Source of the DNA: Pseudomonadota bacterium
Lineage (GTDB): Bacteria > Pseudomonadota > Gammaproteobacteria > Steroidobacterales > Steroidobacteraceae
Direction: 5' to 3'
Assembly: GCA_021847105.1 (NCBI GenBank)
Contig: JAJZUT010000006.1
Span: forward strand, 124,001-188,000
DNA: 64,000 bases
The notes below the pieces were generated by a model. It worked only from the letters and a program-made list of their open reading frames with translations. It made no database searches and was not told the DNA's origin. This document shows positions 1 to 8,204 of this stretch, in pieces. Both the position numbers and the translations under genes were made by a program. Every line of letters starts with the position of its first letter. Within the stretch, counting starts at the first letter, position 1.

Positions 1-289
1 TCACCAGTAGATATTTGCATTGCTTCGCAGATGCGCCAGCAACCGCGGCAAGATCGATGACCGGCATGATCTGGCCGCGAATATTCGCCACGCCCAGCAC
101 GTGCGCCGGCCCGCCGGGCATCGGTGTGATCGTCGGCAGGAACAGCACTTCGCGCACCTTGAACACATTGATCGCAAACAGCTCACGCACGCCATTGCCG
201 AGCGTCCCGATCCGAAACAGCAGAAGCTGCAGCACATCCGTTCCCGTCAGACGCGAGAGCCCTCGAGCCTCCTCTGAAATGCTAGACAT
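1..289 (-). CDS. CheV-like chemotaxis coupling protein, N-terminal part (runs off the window)
   Basis: Only the first 96 codons are inside the window. They encode a CheW-type domain that opens with MSSISEEARGL and contains the block ELFAINVFKVREV followed by GVANIRGQIMPVIDL. The pairing of GINVFKVREV-like and RG..MPVIDL blocks is typical of CheV, which couples chemoreceptors to CheA and normally ends in a response-regulator receiver domain; that half would lie outside the window, so a plain CheW cannot be excluded. The ATG at 289 is 19 bases downstream of the chemoreceptor stop and has a GGGGAAGAG-like ribosome site just before it. It is the last visible gene of the chemosensory operon and acts in the cytoplasm at the receptor array. 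Confidence 0.8.
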   Translation of the reverse strand, partial: MSSISEEARGLSRLTGTDVLQLLLFRIGTLGNGVRELFAINVFKVREVLFLPTITPMPGGPAHVLGVANIRGQIMPVIDLAAVAGASAKQCKYLLV

Positions 290-308
290 TTCTCTTCCCC
301 GACCCATC

Positions 309-1691
309 TCAGAGGACCTCTCCCATCAGCTTCTCCAGATGCTCGGTAACGCAATCGCTTGCCTGCTCGAGTTGCTTCGCAAGTTGCGTGACCTGTGCGA
401 TGTCACCGCGATGCAATGCATCCACGAGTGCCTGTCCGATTGCATGCACCTCCCGGTGCACCTGTTCCGTGGCGTCGTAGGACGGATTGCCGGCAAACTG
501 CTCGCGTGCCGGACCGTAGTACCACCTGCCGAAGAAGCAGCCGCGCGAATCGGAGACATCCAGATCAACTGCCCGGCCCGTCTGCGCCGCCGAGAGCAGA
601 TCGCCGATCCAGGCATAGTGCATGGCAAGCGATACGCGCAACGCAATCGCGCCGCTGCCGAACCTGCCGATTTCCGCCGCGCCCTGTCTGAGCTGCGCCC
701 GCGCCTCGCCTACCGTCGCGAACATCGCCTCAAACTGGCTCGACAGAGTCTGCAGGCTTTCACTGGCGCGCACACCGCTCTGGCGCTGCAAAGCCGCATC
801 ATCGACCAGCTGACACATGTGCGTCCGCTGCGCATCGGCGACCTGCACAACATCCCGCATCGTGACCCGCGCATCGCGATTCGCATCCTGAACCGTGCCG
901 ACGAGATTACTTACGCGTTCGGTGCGCCGCACCGCAACCTCCATGTCGCGACCGAGATCCGCCGAATTGTTGCGGATCGAGATCGTGAGATCATCGATCT
1001 TGCTCGCCAAATCCGCCGCCTTGCGGGCGAGGCTGCGCACCTCGTCCGCCACGACCGCGAAACCCCGCCCACTCTCACCCGCGCGCGCCGCCTCGATTGC
1101 CGCATTCAGTGCCAGCAGATTCGTCTGATTCGCAACTTCCTGAATTCCCATCGTCAGCGCCTCGACCGTCTGAACAGACTCGACGAAAGTGGTGAGCTTT
1201 CCTCGCGTGGCCCCGATGAAACTGCTCACGTCCCTCACTTCATCGCGCACTGCATCCAGAGCACGCTGACTGCGCTCGACCTTGTCCGAGGTCAATTTGG
1301 TCTTGCCCTGCAGCTCCTGCATTTCGCTTGCGGTCGTGGCCGTCTCGCTCGCCGCCTTCTGCAGGCGGTGCGCAGTCTCCAGGACCTGCTCGGACAGCTC
1401 AGCGAGCTCAATCTGAAAGCCGGAAACCTTGTTCTCGGCAAAGGCAAGACTCCGGCTGACGTGGCGCACGCTGTCCGCCCCCGCATGAAGCGCGGAACGA
1501 ATGCCGTGGAACCGACCGAGCCACTCTTGCACATCGACATCCACGAGCGAGCGCAGCGCGTCCTCGCCCCTGCCCGACAGCAGTTCGTAGGCCGCGCGCA
1601 ATGCTTGCTCAGCCGAGCTCCCCGACCGAGCACTCGCGTGCGTCACAGTTCGAGCCAATTCAGCAGTCGAGTTCACGGATTGCTCTCCCAT
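309..1691 (-). CDS. Soluble methyl-accepting chemotaxis protein with C-terminal CZB zinc-binding domain
   Basis: About 460 residues with no membrane segment or signal peptide, so a cytoplasmic chemoreceptor. The conserved signalling hairpin tip ([19 protein letters not shown]) lies near residues 188-205 and is flanked by long heptad helices. The C-terminus is a chemoreceptor zinc-binding (CZB) domain: His358 in MHYAW, Cys385 in CFFGRW, and His412/His416 in VHREVH supply the usual three-His/one-Cys site. CZB receptors are known to sense zinc or hypochlorous acid. No dedicated N-terminal ligand domain is evident, only coiled coil. I prefer the ATG at 1691 (MGEQSVNS) because the protein pattern becomes typical there; a start at 1745 is also open. 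It lies between the ODP sensor and the CheV-like gene. Confidence 0.9.
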   Translation of the reverse strand: MGEQSVNSTAELARTVTHASARSGSSAEQALRAAYELLSGRGEDALRSLVDVDVQEWLGRFHGIRSALHAGADSVRHVSRSLAFAENKVSGFQIELAELSEQVLETAHRLQKAASETATTASEMQELQGKTKLTSDKVERSQRALDAVRDEVRDVSSFIGATRGKLTTFVESVQTVEALTMGIQEVANQTNLLALNAAIEAARAGESGRGFAVVADEVRSLARKAADLASKIDDLTISIRNNSADLGRDMEVAVRRTERVSNLVGTVQDANRDARVTMRDVVQVADAQRTHMCQLVDDAALQRQSGVRASESLQTLSSQFEAMFATVGEARAQLRQGAAEIGRFGSGAIALRVSLAMHYAWIGDLLSAAQTGRAVDLDVSDSRGCFFGRWYYGPAREQFAGNPSYDATEQVHREVHAIGQALVDALHRGDIAQVTQLAKQLEQASDCVTEHLEKLMGEVL

Positions 1692-1825
1692 GGCGAGCGG
1701 TCCGCCACAGCGATTCGCGCCCAGTCGATGGCGCGGACGTCGCACACCGCCGCGCCGCGAGGCAACCGGCAGTCTTGGCCACAGAAGGTCTCGGTCATTG
1801 CTGATTCACTCTTGAGGTCGAATCT

Positions 1826-2578
1826 TCAATTGGATGCACAGCCCACCTCGAGCCCATCGAACCACTCGATGAATCGCTCGACGTTCTTACCGGTGTAAAT
1901 CGCGCCGTGCTGCGGGCACAGAAAGTCGATATCGAGGCTCGAGACACGGTCGCACCAAGCGCGCTTCGCCGTGTTCGACGGCATCCAGCGTCTGTGAAAA
2001 AATTCCGCGTGCTTGATGTGCGCATCGAATGCCTCCGGGCTGTCGATATTGCGTCGCTCGACGAATGGCTGATGGCCTGGCGGCAGCAGGGCCGCGCCGA
2101 TGTCGCCGGAGAAAAGTACTTTTGCGGCGGCATCGTACAGGTTGAAATTTCCGGAGGAATGCAGGTAGTGCGCCGGAATCAACTGGAGGCGACCGCTTCC
2201 CACCACAATTTCACCCCCCTCGTCCGCAATCCCCTGAATGTTGGCCTCCAGTGCGCCATAGTGTCGGATGAATCCGACCCACAGAGCGGATGTGTGCCAG
2301 ACGATATCGGCTCCACAGGCGTTCCATAGCGGCAGACTCGAGGCGATATCCGGATCCTGGTGGCTGACGAATGCTGCGGTGATGCTTGACGGCGGGACCA
2401 TGTCAACCAGCGCGGAAAATACCTGCGGGAACACTTCGAATCCACCCGGATCGCACAATAGCGTGCTCTCATCGATCTGCACCGCGTAGACATTGGAGTC
2501 GATGACGCGCGCTTCGGACTGGTCGTAAACGATGAACCAGTTGTGCGAGCCCTCCGAGTAGAATTTTTCCGCTTTCAT
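1826..2578 (-). CDS. ODP-type diiron metallo-beta-lactamase-fold oxygen sensor of a chemosensory operon
   Basis: A 250-residue MBL-fold protein of the FprA/ODP branch without the flavodoxin domain of true FprA. Candidate diiron ligands are visible in order: His73, Asp75 and Asp77 in SHQDPD, His137/His140 in AHYLH, Asp159 in FSGDIG and His224 in CPQHG. The position that is a second His in canonical HxExDH motifs is Ile78. In Treponema denticola a similar stand-alone diiron protein (ODP) binds oxygen and modulates CheA. Here the gene overlaps the upstream helical chemotaxis gene by ATGA and precedes a chemoreceptor, so a role in aerotaxis-like signalling is inferred. An ordinary MBL hydrolase is the alternative. 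Confidence 0.75.
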   Translation of the reverse strand: MKAEKFYSEGSHNWFIVYDQSEARVIDSNVYAVQIDESTLLCDPGGFEVFPQVFSALVDMVPPSSITAAFVSHQDPDIASSLPLWNACGADIVWHTSALWVGFIRHYGALEANIQGIADEGGEIVVGSGRLQLIPAHYLHSSGNFNLYDAAAKVLFSGDIGAALLPPGHQPFVERRNIDSPEAFDAHIKHAEFFHRRWMPSNTAKRAWCDRVSSLDIDFLCPQHGAIYTGKNVERFIEWFDGLEVGCASN

Positions 2579-3189
2579 GGCAGAACCCTCCCGATACTTG
2601 CCGCATATTCACGCAGCAACTGCCGAACCTGTATGACGGCCTTGTTCATGTCCGCAGACACTTGCGTCAAAGCGGTACGAACGTCTGTCTTCAGTGCCGC
2701 CTCGATACGCCCGTTGATGACGACGTATTCGAGCTCCGTAACGATGTGCTCGACCCGCTTGAGCATGTGGCTCAAGCGCAATGTGGCGTGACGGCTCTGA
2801 TCGCTGCGCATTTCGAGCATGTGCTGGTGACGGCGCAGAGTCTCATTGAGCTGCGGCGCACGTTCCCGTACGGCGACCGAGAGTCTCTGCAATTGCTCCG
2901 CTTGATGACTATCGCGCAGTGTTTCCATGAATCCGAGCATCAACGGATGAATCGCGTGCTGCAACTGCATTGCGGCTTGCTGCAGCCGCTGCGCACCATC
3001 GCGGAACGAGCGGGCCACCACGCCGTAACCAGCGAGCTCCTGTCCGTGCCGTCGGACCAGGACCTGCGCATTTAGCGCCTTGCGATCGATTTCCCGTAGG
3101 CGACGCTTAAGATTTCGCTGGAATTCAAAGGTCGCGTCCGCGATACCGAGGAAGCCACTGCGCATCTCCTCAAGTGACAGATGTGACAT
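2575..3189 (-). CDS. All-helical chemotaxis-associated protein resembling a receptor hairpin
   Basis: About 204 residues, almost entirely predicted amphipathic helix with no membrane segment. The segment ALNAQVLVRRHGQELAGYG followed by VVARSFRD looks like a divergent copy of the chemoreceptor tip ([13 protein letters not shown]...GRGFAVVA), and EYVVINGRIEAAL near the C-terminus looks like a second partial copy. I therefore read it as a cytoplasmic receptor-hairpin-like protein that could dock to the CheA-like kinase; the function is not known. The ATG at 3189 (MSHLSLEEM) sits 13 bases after the CheA-like stop and is preferred over in-frame starts inside the preceding gene (up to 3222). Its stop overlaps the ODP start (ATGA), which implies translational coupling. 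Confidence 0.7.
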   Translation of the reverse strand: MSHLSLEEMRSGFLGIADATFEFQRNLKRRLREIDRKALNAQVLVRRHGQELAGYGVVARSFRDGAQRLQQAAMQLQHAIHPLMLGFMETLRDSHQAEQLQRLSVAVRERAPQLNETLRRHQHMLEMRSDQSRHATLRLSHMLKRVEHIVTELEYVVINGRIEAALKTDVRTALTQVSADMNKAVIQVRQLLREYAASIGRVLP

Positions 3190-3202
3190 GCCGGGCCGCC
3201 GC

Positions 3203-4816
3203 TCAGGCGGCATCTCCCGCACGTAATGAGTGCACCAGCGCTGGGACGTCCAGAATCAGCACCACTTCGCCCTCACCGGAAATCGTTGCGCCCTGATACC
3301 AGGACTCTCGGTGCGCGATATCGAGCGGCTTGACGACCGAGTCCTCGATGCCGACCGCCGCGGAGACCACCAGCAACCCGTGCTCGGTCAATATTCCCTC
3401 GCACGAATCGCGCCCCGGACGCAGCGCAACCCCATGCAATCGCTGCCCCAAGTCAATGTACGGTACGGTACTTCCAGGGGCGATCTGCACCATGGCACGC
3501 CCGGAGACATTGTGCAGATGACCAGGCTCGACCTCTATGAGATTGTCGACCAGCGATACCGGTAGCGCGTACGTTTCGCGACGCAGCTTGAAATACAGCA
3601 CGGGTAGCACCGCCAGGGACACGGGCAGCTCGATTGATACGCACGCTCCGGCTGCGGAGTTGGATTTGATCTGCACGCGACCGCGCAGGCTTTGTATCAC
3701 TCGGCGGATTCGCGCCAGCCCAACGCCGCGACGGTCGATACCGCCTGCTTCGTCGCTTGGTCTTGCACCCTCCTCGAATATCAGGTTGAGCAGTTCCTCC
3801 TGGTTGAGTCGTTGCGCGTCGGCCTGGCATATGACACGCCTGGCAAGCACGATGCTCAGAACTCGCTGCGGATCGACGCCCCGGCCATCGTCGCTGACTT
3901 CGATCCGCACCTTGTCACCGAGGTGCTCTGCGGTCACGCGGACTTCACCGATTTCCGTCTTGCCCACGGCTGCGCGCTCGCGCGGACACTCCAGCCCGTG
4001 CTCAAGCGCGTTGCGCACCAGAGCGAGCAGCGGCTCGGCGAGCGCCTCGATCATCACCTTATCGATTTCGACGTCGCCGCCTTCCAGCACGAGCCGAGCA
4101 CGCTTGCCGTACTGCACGGAAAGATCACGAACCACCTGTGGCAAGCGCTGGAACAGTCGCCGAGACGGCTGCATGCGCAGGTACATCACGGTGCTTTGCA
4201 GATCGTCGACAGCGAGATCGGTTTCCCGCGCCAGACGCACCAGATTTTCGTCGCCGGGGCTCATCGCGGTCACGGCGGCGGTCAGTCGATTGCGCAGTAA
4301 GACGAGCTCTCCGACCTGACTCATCGCGCGGTCGAGCCGGGAGGACTCCACACGAATCGTGTCCCGCCGCGCAGAGGCACCCTCGGCCGACTCGTCCAGA
4401 GCAAGTGCTCCCATATGTCCCACGAGGAGTTCACTCGCGCCCTCACCGAGGCCACGGACAAGGCTCTGGATGCTCTCGGCGAGTTCTGGCGGAGCGGGCG
4501 CCGGTGGATTTCCGCGCGCCACGGTCTCGCTCATCTGTTCAACGAAGTCTATGCACCGCCGCAAGATGCCGATGGTTACATCGTCGACCGGCAGCGCGCT
4601 CCGGCGCAATCCATCAACGAGCCCGTCGAGATTCCGGCACCATGCAAGAAGTGAATGCGCGCCCAAAGCATTCGCGCTGTCGATGATCGTTTGGAACGTC
4701 CGGCAGCACGCATCGAGCGCTTCTGGATCAGCCGGATTTGATTCGAGTTGCAGCAGCCCTTGCCGAGTGGCCAACAGTGACTCAGCGAGAATCTCAGTCA
4801 GAATACCGGTATCCAT
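3203..4816 (-). CDS. CheA-like histidine kinase with a degenerate HPt (P1) site
   Basis: About 537 residues with CheA architecture: an N-terminal HPt-like helical bundle (about 1-100), a short linker without a recognisable P2 domain, a P3 dimerisation helix pair (about 155-215), a P4 ATPase domain with the N-box RNALEHGLE (Asn269), the G1 box SDDGRGVD (309-313) and RGVGL, and a C-terminal CheW-like P5 domain. In P1 the phosphoacceptor motif, normally xxHTLKGSA, reads RTFQTIIDSA: the histidine is Gln42. The ATP lid also looks divergent. It should bind ATP and receptors but cannot phosphorylate itself in the usual place. The start at 4816 (MDTGILTE) is chosen; 4867 would add 17 poorly conserved residues. 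First gene of the operon. Confidence 0.88.
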   Translation of the reverse strand: MDTGILTEILAESLLATRQGLLQLESNPADPEALDACCRTFQTIIDSANALGAHSLLAWCRNLDGLVDGLRRSALPVDDVTIGILRRCIDFVEQMSETVARGNPPAPAPPELAESIQSLVRGLGEGASELLVGHMGALALDESAEGASARRDTIRVESSRLDRAMSQVGELVLLRNRLTAAVTAMSPGDENLVRLARETDLAVDDLQSTVMYLRMQPSRRLFQRLPQVVRDLSVQYGKRARLVLEGGDVEIDKVMIEALAEPLLALVRNALEHGLECPRERAAVGKTEIGEVRVTAEHLGDKVRIEVSDDGRGVDPQRVLSIVLARRVICQADAQRLNQEELLNLIFEEGARPSDEAGGIDRRGVGLARIRRVIQSLRGRVQIKSNSAAGACVSIELPVSLAVLPVLYFKLRRETYALPVSLVDNLIEVEPGHLHNVSGRAMVQIAPGSTVPYIDLGQRLHGVALRPGRDSCEGILTEHGLLVVSAAVGIEDSVVKPLDIAHRESWYQGATISGEGEVVLILDVPALVHSLRAGDAA

Positions 4817-4867
4817 GATGCGGAAGTCAGGGCAGGAAATGGTGGTGCGCTCGCCATTGGCGCACAC

Positions 4868-5600
4868 CGCGGAACGGACGCATCGGTCGAGACCTCGTCC
4901 GCCATACCAGTCGGTCTTTGAACCTGCTCGGGCATTCTCCGCTGATCAGTTTATGTACTGAGTCTAACGGCGCAGCGCCAAGCTTCTTGAGCCGGATAGG
5001 TAATTTCCGCAGGATGTCTTATCGTTAAAAGCTGCGCTAAGTCAGCTTTTGCCCACCGGTAGCGGGGTCACGGCTGGCGTGGCGGCCTCGCTGAGTGTTA
5101 CCGCCGATTGTAATGTGACCCACTGCGTCGGGGTAAAAGTGAACCATCTGGGTGAAGCAGGTCTGCCCGTTGACGAAATCAGGTTCGCCATCCTGGCAGA
5201 ACACCGGGGGGCGCGTTTACTTACGAGCGGCAGTTCCAGGGGCAGTCTCGTGAACCTTGCCCGACGGGCGGCTGTTCCCGCAACCCGACCAATGATGTCG
5301 CCCGCTCCGGCCGGGGGAGCACGCCGCTGAAGATTTCGGACGGCGGGCAGGCCGATCTGACTTTCGACGGTGATGGCATCACTCATTGGTCATCGCCTCG
5401 AGGGTCCGGTCCGGCAGAACCAGACCGCTGGTGTCCGAGACGCGACCACAGCCCTGCGGTCCTGAGGTCGGTCCAGCGTCCTCACGGGTACAAGCAGAGC
5501 GCGCCGTGAAACCGGCCGTGGCGAGCGCATCCCGAAAATTCGCACCACAAAGAGCGCCGATTTGCTGAACGGAACCGCGCAGGCTCTACCCGGGACGCTG
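4868..5600. other. Decayed non-coding stretch upstream of the chemosensory operon
   Basis: No open frame here looks like a real protein on either strand: frames are short, Arg/Pro/Ala-rich and lack conserved blocks. The first 150 bases should hold the promoter of the CheA-like operon. Further on there is a pair of short repeats (5101-5146) that resembles the ends of an IS21-type element, and from about 5600 a broken transporter gene. Confidence 0.6.
5101..5146 (-). repeat. Two imperfect 22-bp direct repeats, possible IS21-family terminal repeats
   Basis: Read on the minus strand the two units are TGGTTCACTTTTACCCCGAC(GC) and TGGGTCACATTACAATCGGC(GG), 24 bases apart and alike at most positions. 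Multiple short terminal direct repeats of this TGGTTCACTTTT-type are, from memory, found at ends of IS21-family elements. No transposase or helper-ATPase frame remains beside them, so at most an end of a deleted element is left. Confidence 0.35.
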
Positions 5601-5884
5601 CCCCACCCCGGCCGAGGAATGTGATCGATGCCTTCGTGGATCGTAACGGCGCTCGGGGCGAAGATCAGCAACGCGACGAATCAGCTCCAGAAGTAAAGCG
5701 CCCGGCTGTGACCGAGAGGGTGGTGCGCTTCCGGTCCCGGCGGCCGCGCGGCTTATCTCGTCAAGCAGCAGGATCTCATTGCCGCAGTCGAGGAACGAGT
5801 GCACGGCCTCGCTCAGCATCGCGGACCTGCCGGTCCACGGCGCCTCGAAACGCATCGTGGCCGCCTCCAGCAGGTTTGCCGATC
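5600..5884 (-). pseudogene. Remnant of a cation diffusion facilitator (CDF/FieF-CzcD family) transporter
   Basis: Reading the minus strand through frame changes gives the CDF signature in order: ANLLEAAT, then WTGRSAMLSEAVHSFLDCGN with EILLL directly after it (compare WTGSSAMLSEAIHSLVDTGNxxLLL in intact proteins). After a frameshift comes ALYFWS, an in-frame TGA, and FVALLIFAPSAVTIHEGIDH followed by I (compare ELYFWSFVVALLIFALGAG.SIYEGI). At least one frameshift and one stop interrupt it, and both the N-terminus and the C-terminal cytoplasmic domain are missing. An intact gene would export Zn2+, Co2+ or Fe2+ from the cytoplasm. It borders other mobile-element debris. Confidence 0.7.
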
Positions 5885-5953
5885 AGCCCTCGAACGACTC
5901 ACCGCGTCGAATCAGGCGCGGCCATGGCGCGCAGATGCTGGGGGGGGCGTGAG

Positions 5954-6550
5954 CTAGGGATGAGGGGCCGGCGGCGCGCCCGTCACCCCGGCGCAGCTCG
6001 CGCCAAGCCACTTGCCGTTGACCGTCGCTTTGACGGTCATGGGGTTGGAATTTGCGGCCATGTATGTGACGACGTCCACGGTGCCTTTGACGTGGTGTGC
6101 ATCGAGCCGCTTGAAGCGCACAGTAATGCTGTACCGATGACCACCCGGGACGGTGCATACGCGGTGGTATCCAAAGCGGCTGCCCGTGTTGGTGTCGATC
6201 GTGGTCTGGCAGGTTCCCCGATGAGGCGGAGCCGCGAAATCGAGCAGCAACCGCCGGTGGATCAGGCAACTCTTTGTTACGGTCGTCATCACGGAGCCGG
6301 CTCCTGTCGTGGCGAACGTCCCGTGCATCGCGGCCTCGATCCGTGCTCGCTCAGCGGCGGGCATGCGGGCAAGCGCCTGCGCCATCTGCGGCACCAGTGG
6401 CGCCAAGGCCCCACCGTAATGCATCTGGCTGGACGACTGCCATAACCCCTTGTCAACGCCGAGGTTAACGTGCTCGGCCGCCTGGGCCGACATCGTGACC
6501 GTCGCCGCTACGCACCATACCACTCCGATCGCCACCCGCTTGCTCGACAT
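5954..6550 (-). CDS. Secreted DUF3617 family protein
   Basis: 198 residues that begin with a clear Sec signal peptide (MSSKRVAIGVVWCVAATVT, cleavage near AQAAEH). The mature part follows the DUF3617 plan: GLWQSSSQM near the N-terminus, a run with ARMPAAERARIEAAM, KSCL near the middle, and paired cysteines (TCQTT, HRVCTV, LGASC) with W in NGKWLGASC at the end. DUF3617 proteins are small periplasmic or lipid-exposed proteins of unknown function, common in Proteobacteria. The ATG at 6550 has a good GGGGAGAG ribosome site 7-8 bases upstream; a much longer frame reaching to 7360 is not supported by protein pattern. Neighbours are broken genes, so no operon context. Confidence 0.85.
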   Translation of the reverse strand: MSSKRVAIGVVWCVAATVTMSAQAAEHVNLGVDKGLWQSSSQMHYGGALAPLVPQMAQALARMPAAERARIEAAMHGTFATTGAGSVMTTVTKSCLIHRRLLLDFAAPPHRGTCQTTIDTNTGSRFGYHRVCTVPGGHRYSITVRFKRLDAHHVKGTVDVVTYMAANSNPMTVKATVNGKWLGASCAGVTGAPPAPHP

Positions 6551-6772
6551 GCCGCGCTCTCCCCAGGGCAACCACCTGTGGACCTCATGCTCGCACAGCC
6601 GCAGGCGGCAATCCAGAACGGCGAGTTCCGGAATCGCGATGGCGCGACCCGGTGACCCGGTGTGCCACCGCTCGTGCGCGTGGGACAACGCCCCGATAAC
6701 CGTGCTGAGTGAGTTAACCGGATCTCTGGCCGAGATCGACGTTATGGAGAGTGGAGCGACGGAGACCTGCAG

Positions 6773-7072
6773 ATGCCGAAGCAGAGTTTCGCGACCAAGA
6801 AAATCGTTCACACGCTGCGAGAGACGAGCGTACTGATTGCCCAAGGCGGGACGGTGCCAGAGGCGTGCAAGCTGATCGAGGTGTCGGACACGGCATCCTT
6901 CCACTGGCGACGGAGGCACAGGAGATGACCGATCGATCAGGCCAAGCGGATGCGGGAGTTGGCGGCCAAGAACGCCCGGCTGGAGAAGGCGGGCAAAGAC
7001 GCACTTAAGGTTGGCATCGACGCGGCGCTGGCGGTCGTTGACGAAGCGATCACGGCTTACGCGACCGGTTAA
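6773..7072 (+). pseudogene. IS3-family OrfA (helix-turn-helix transposase subunit) remnant
   Basis: From the ATG at 6773 the frame reads MPKQSFATKKIVHTLRETSV, then LIAQGGTVPEACKLIEVSD and SFHWRRRHRR, the HTH of IS3 OrfA proteins (compare KLREAxVLLxQGxxVxExxRxLGVSxxTYYRWR). An in-frame TGA at 6926 replaces the usual GGL residues, after which PIDQAKRMRELAAKNARLEK continues the OrfA leucine-zipper in the same frame. Similarity fades after about 7010 and no OrfB integrase follows, so the element is both interrupted and truncated. No terminal inverted repeat could be placed. Confidence 0.75.
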
Positions 7073-7266
7073 CCGCAACCCGAACCGGAACGGGCGACCG
7101 CCACTTTCCTTCCCCGCGGACTCTCCCAGGTCCGAATCACCGGCAGACTTTCGGCCGATTTCGATGTCGAAACCAGCCTGCATTTTCCTGCGAAAACACG
7201 CAGGCTCTCGATCAGGAACGCCACTGACGACCCAACTTCCTCCCGGAATCCTCGCTGCAGCGTCGA
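7073..7266. other. Intergenic remnant with no recognisable content
   Basis: Between the IS3 remnant and the msrA fragment I see no protein-like frame, no hairpin and no repeat that I can name. It is probably debris of the same insertions. Confidence 0.5.
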
Positions 7267-7380
7267 CTATGCCTTCTCCACCAACGGTAACTCCGCAAAT
7301 TTGAAGGGCACGCCACAGCCGCGGAGCCCACAGTACCCGTCCGGATTCTTCGCCAGGCACTGCTGGTGGTAGTACGCCCG
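7267..7380 (-). pseudogene. Duplicated 3' fragment of msrA
   Basis: On the minus strand this reads [20 protein letters not shown], then GVPFKFAELPLVEKA and a TAG stop, closely matching the C-terminus of the intact MsrA encoded at 8646-9308 ([19 protein letters not shown], then GVPFKFADL). By my count about 73 of 80 bases from 7291 to 7370 match 8670-8749. The catalytic N-terminal domain is absent. The fragment and the real msrA 3' end are direct repeats about 1.38 kb apart that bracket the toxin-antitoxin module. Confidence 0.85.
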
Positions 7381-7433
7381 ACGGCGGGAAATACCGCGGA
7401 ATCCCCGCACTGAGTGCGGTAGCACATCTCTAC

Positions 7434-7454
7434 CGGTCGACTTTCAGTCGACCG
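7434..7454. terminator. Short hairpin downstream of the zinc-finger gene
   Basis: CGGTCGACT-TTC-AGTCGACCG forms a perfect 9-bp stem with a 3-base loop, 45 bases beyond the stop of the ClpX-type zinc-finger gene. There is no T-run, so termination is only a suggestion. Confidence 0.35.
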
Positions 7455-7498
7455 CAACGGTGCTCCGGTGGTAGACCCGCCGCTGCCCCACGCCTGGA

Positions 7499-7906
7499 TT
7501 ACTCGGGTCCTCGCAGAATTTCATTGCACAGCTCTACGCAGTCGGAGCAAATCCCAGGGCGGTTCTCATCGCCCGGAATCAAGCGGCTCACCTCGGTCTC
7601 CTTGCGCTGGCAGAACTCGCACACGTTGCCCGCCCACGCTTTGCGCTTTGTCCGACCCATCTCGAACTTCTTTATGGGCGCAACCACAGGTCCCTCGTCC
7701 GCTGGAACGATTCTCACCTCATCCGATGCCCGCAGATCCCTTTGGAGCCAGTCGTAGTGGTATCGCTGTTCGCCTTCCCGGCACACTGCACCAGCGAAAA
7801 TGTAAGCCCCCTCTGGCGATCCAGAGACGGAAATCGTCAGGTTCTCCACCGTAGGGTGTCCATAAGTACCGAGCTTCTGGCGGTTCAAATAGACATCGAA
7901 ATACAT
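7499..7906 (-). CDS. Protein with C-terminal ClpX-type C4 zinc finger, downstream of brnA
   Basis: 135 residues. The last third, CEFCQRKETEVSRLIPG followed by GICSDCVELCNEIL, is a ClpX-type zinc-binding domain with the CxxC...CxxC cysteines at their expected spacing; in ClpX this domain dimerises and recruits adaptors and substrates. No AAA+ ATPase domain follows. The N-terminal 85 residues (MYFDVYLNRQKLGTYG...) form a beta-rich region I do not recognise. The ATG at 7906 is 19 bases after the brnA stop, so the two are probably co-transcribed. A role as a substrate or protease adaptor, for example in antitoxin turnover, is speculation from domain and position. Confidence 0.8.
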   Translation of the reverse strand: MYFDVYLNRQKLGTYGHPTVENLTISVSGSPEGAYIFAGAVCREGEQRYHYDWLQRDLRASDEVRIVPADEGPVVAPIKKFEMGRTKRKAWAGNVCEFCQRKETEVSRLIPGDENRPGICSDCVELCNEILRGPE

Positions 7907-7925
7907 ATCGATTTGCTCGATGACC

Positions 7926-8204
7926 TCACCTGTGCGCTTCCATATAGGCCCGCAGTAAAGCGTTCATTCTCGACTGATAGCCCGAACCCTGCGACTTGAA
8001 CCACTCGATCACGTCGGAATCGATCCGAAGCGACAGCAGTGCCTTCTTGGGCGCGGGCTTCAACCCCTTGCGGGCCACAGCGCGAGCGAACATCTCCGGA
8101 GTCCACTCCGGTGCATCGCCGTCTCGAACCATGGTCGCATCAGTCGTTCGCCTTACGCGGCGCAGGTCAGTTTGCGATTTGCGAGAAGTAGAAGCGCGCT
8201 TCAT
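7926..8204 (-). CDS. brnA: BrnA-family antitoxin
   Basis: 92 residues starting MKRASTSRKSQTDLRRVR. The SQTD..RV..TTD segment and the C-terminal LSLRIDSDVIEWFKSQG, then GYQSRMNALLRAYMEAH are the hallmarks of BrnA antitoxins: an N-terminal toxin-neutralising region and a C-terminal ribbon-helix-helix-like DNA-binding dimer. It should bind and neutralise the BrnT RNase and repress its own promoter. The start at 8204 lies inside the 3' end of brnT (38-base overlap), the usual arrangement for this pair. The frame is intact although the toxin frame is not. Confidence 0.88.
   Translation of the reverse strand: MKRASTSRKSQTDLRRVRRTTDATMVRDGDAPEWTPEMFARAVARKGLKPAPKKALLSLRIDSDVIEWFKSQGSGYQSRMNALLRAYMEAHR

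Noticed and set aside
15-1898. 627-codon open frame on the plus strand
   Set aside because: Antisense shadow of the CheV-like and chemoreceptor genes; its protein is Arg/His/Pro-rich without motifs, while the minus strand has clear chemotaxis domains.
5042-5386. 114-codon minus-strand and 93-codon plus-strand frames
   Set aside because: No conserved block in either; composition and overlap with IS21-like repeats point to non-coding debris.
6551-7360. 270-codon N-terminal extension of the DUF3617 frame
   Set aside because: Overlaps the IS3 remnant and msrA fragment in antisense, has no motifs, and would bury the signal peptide.
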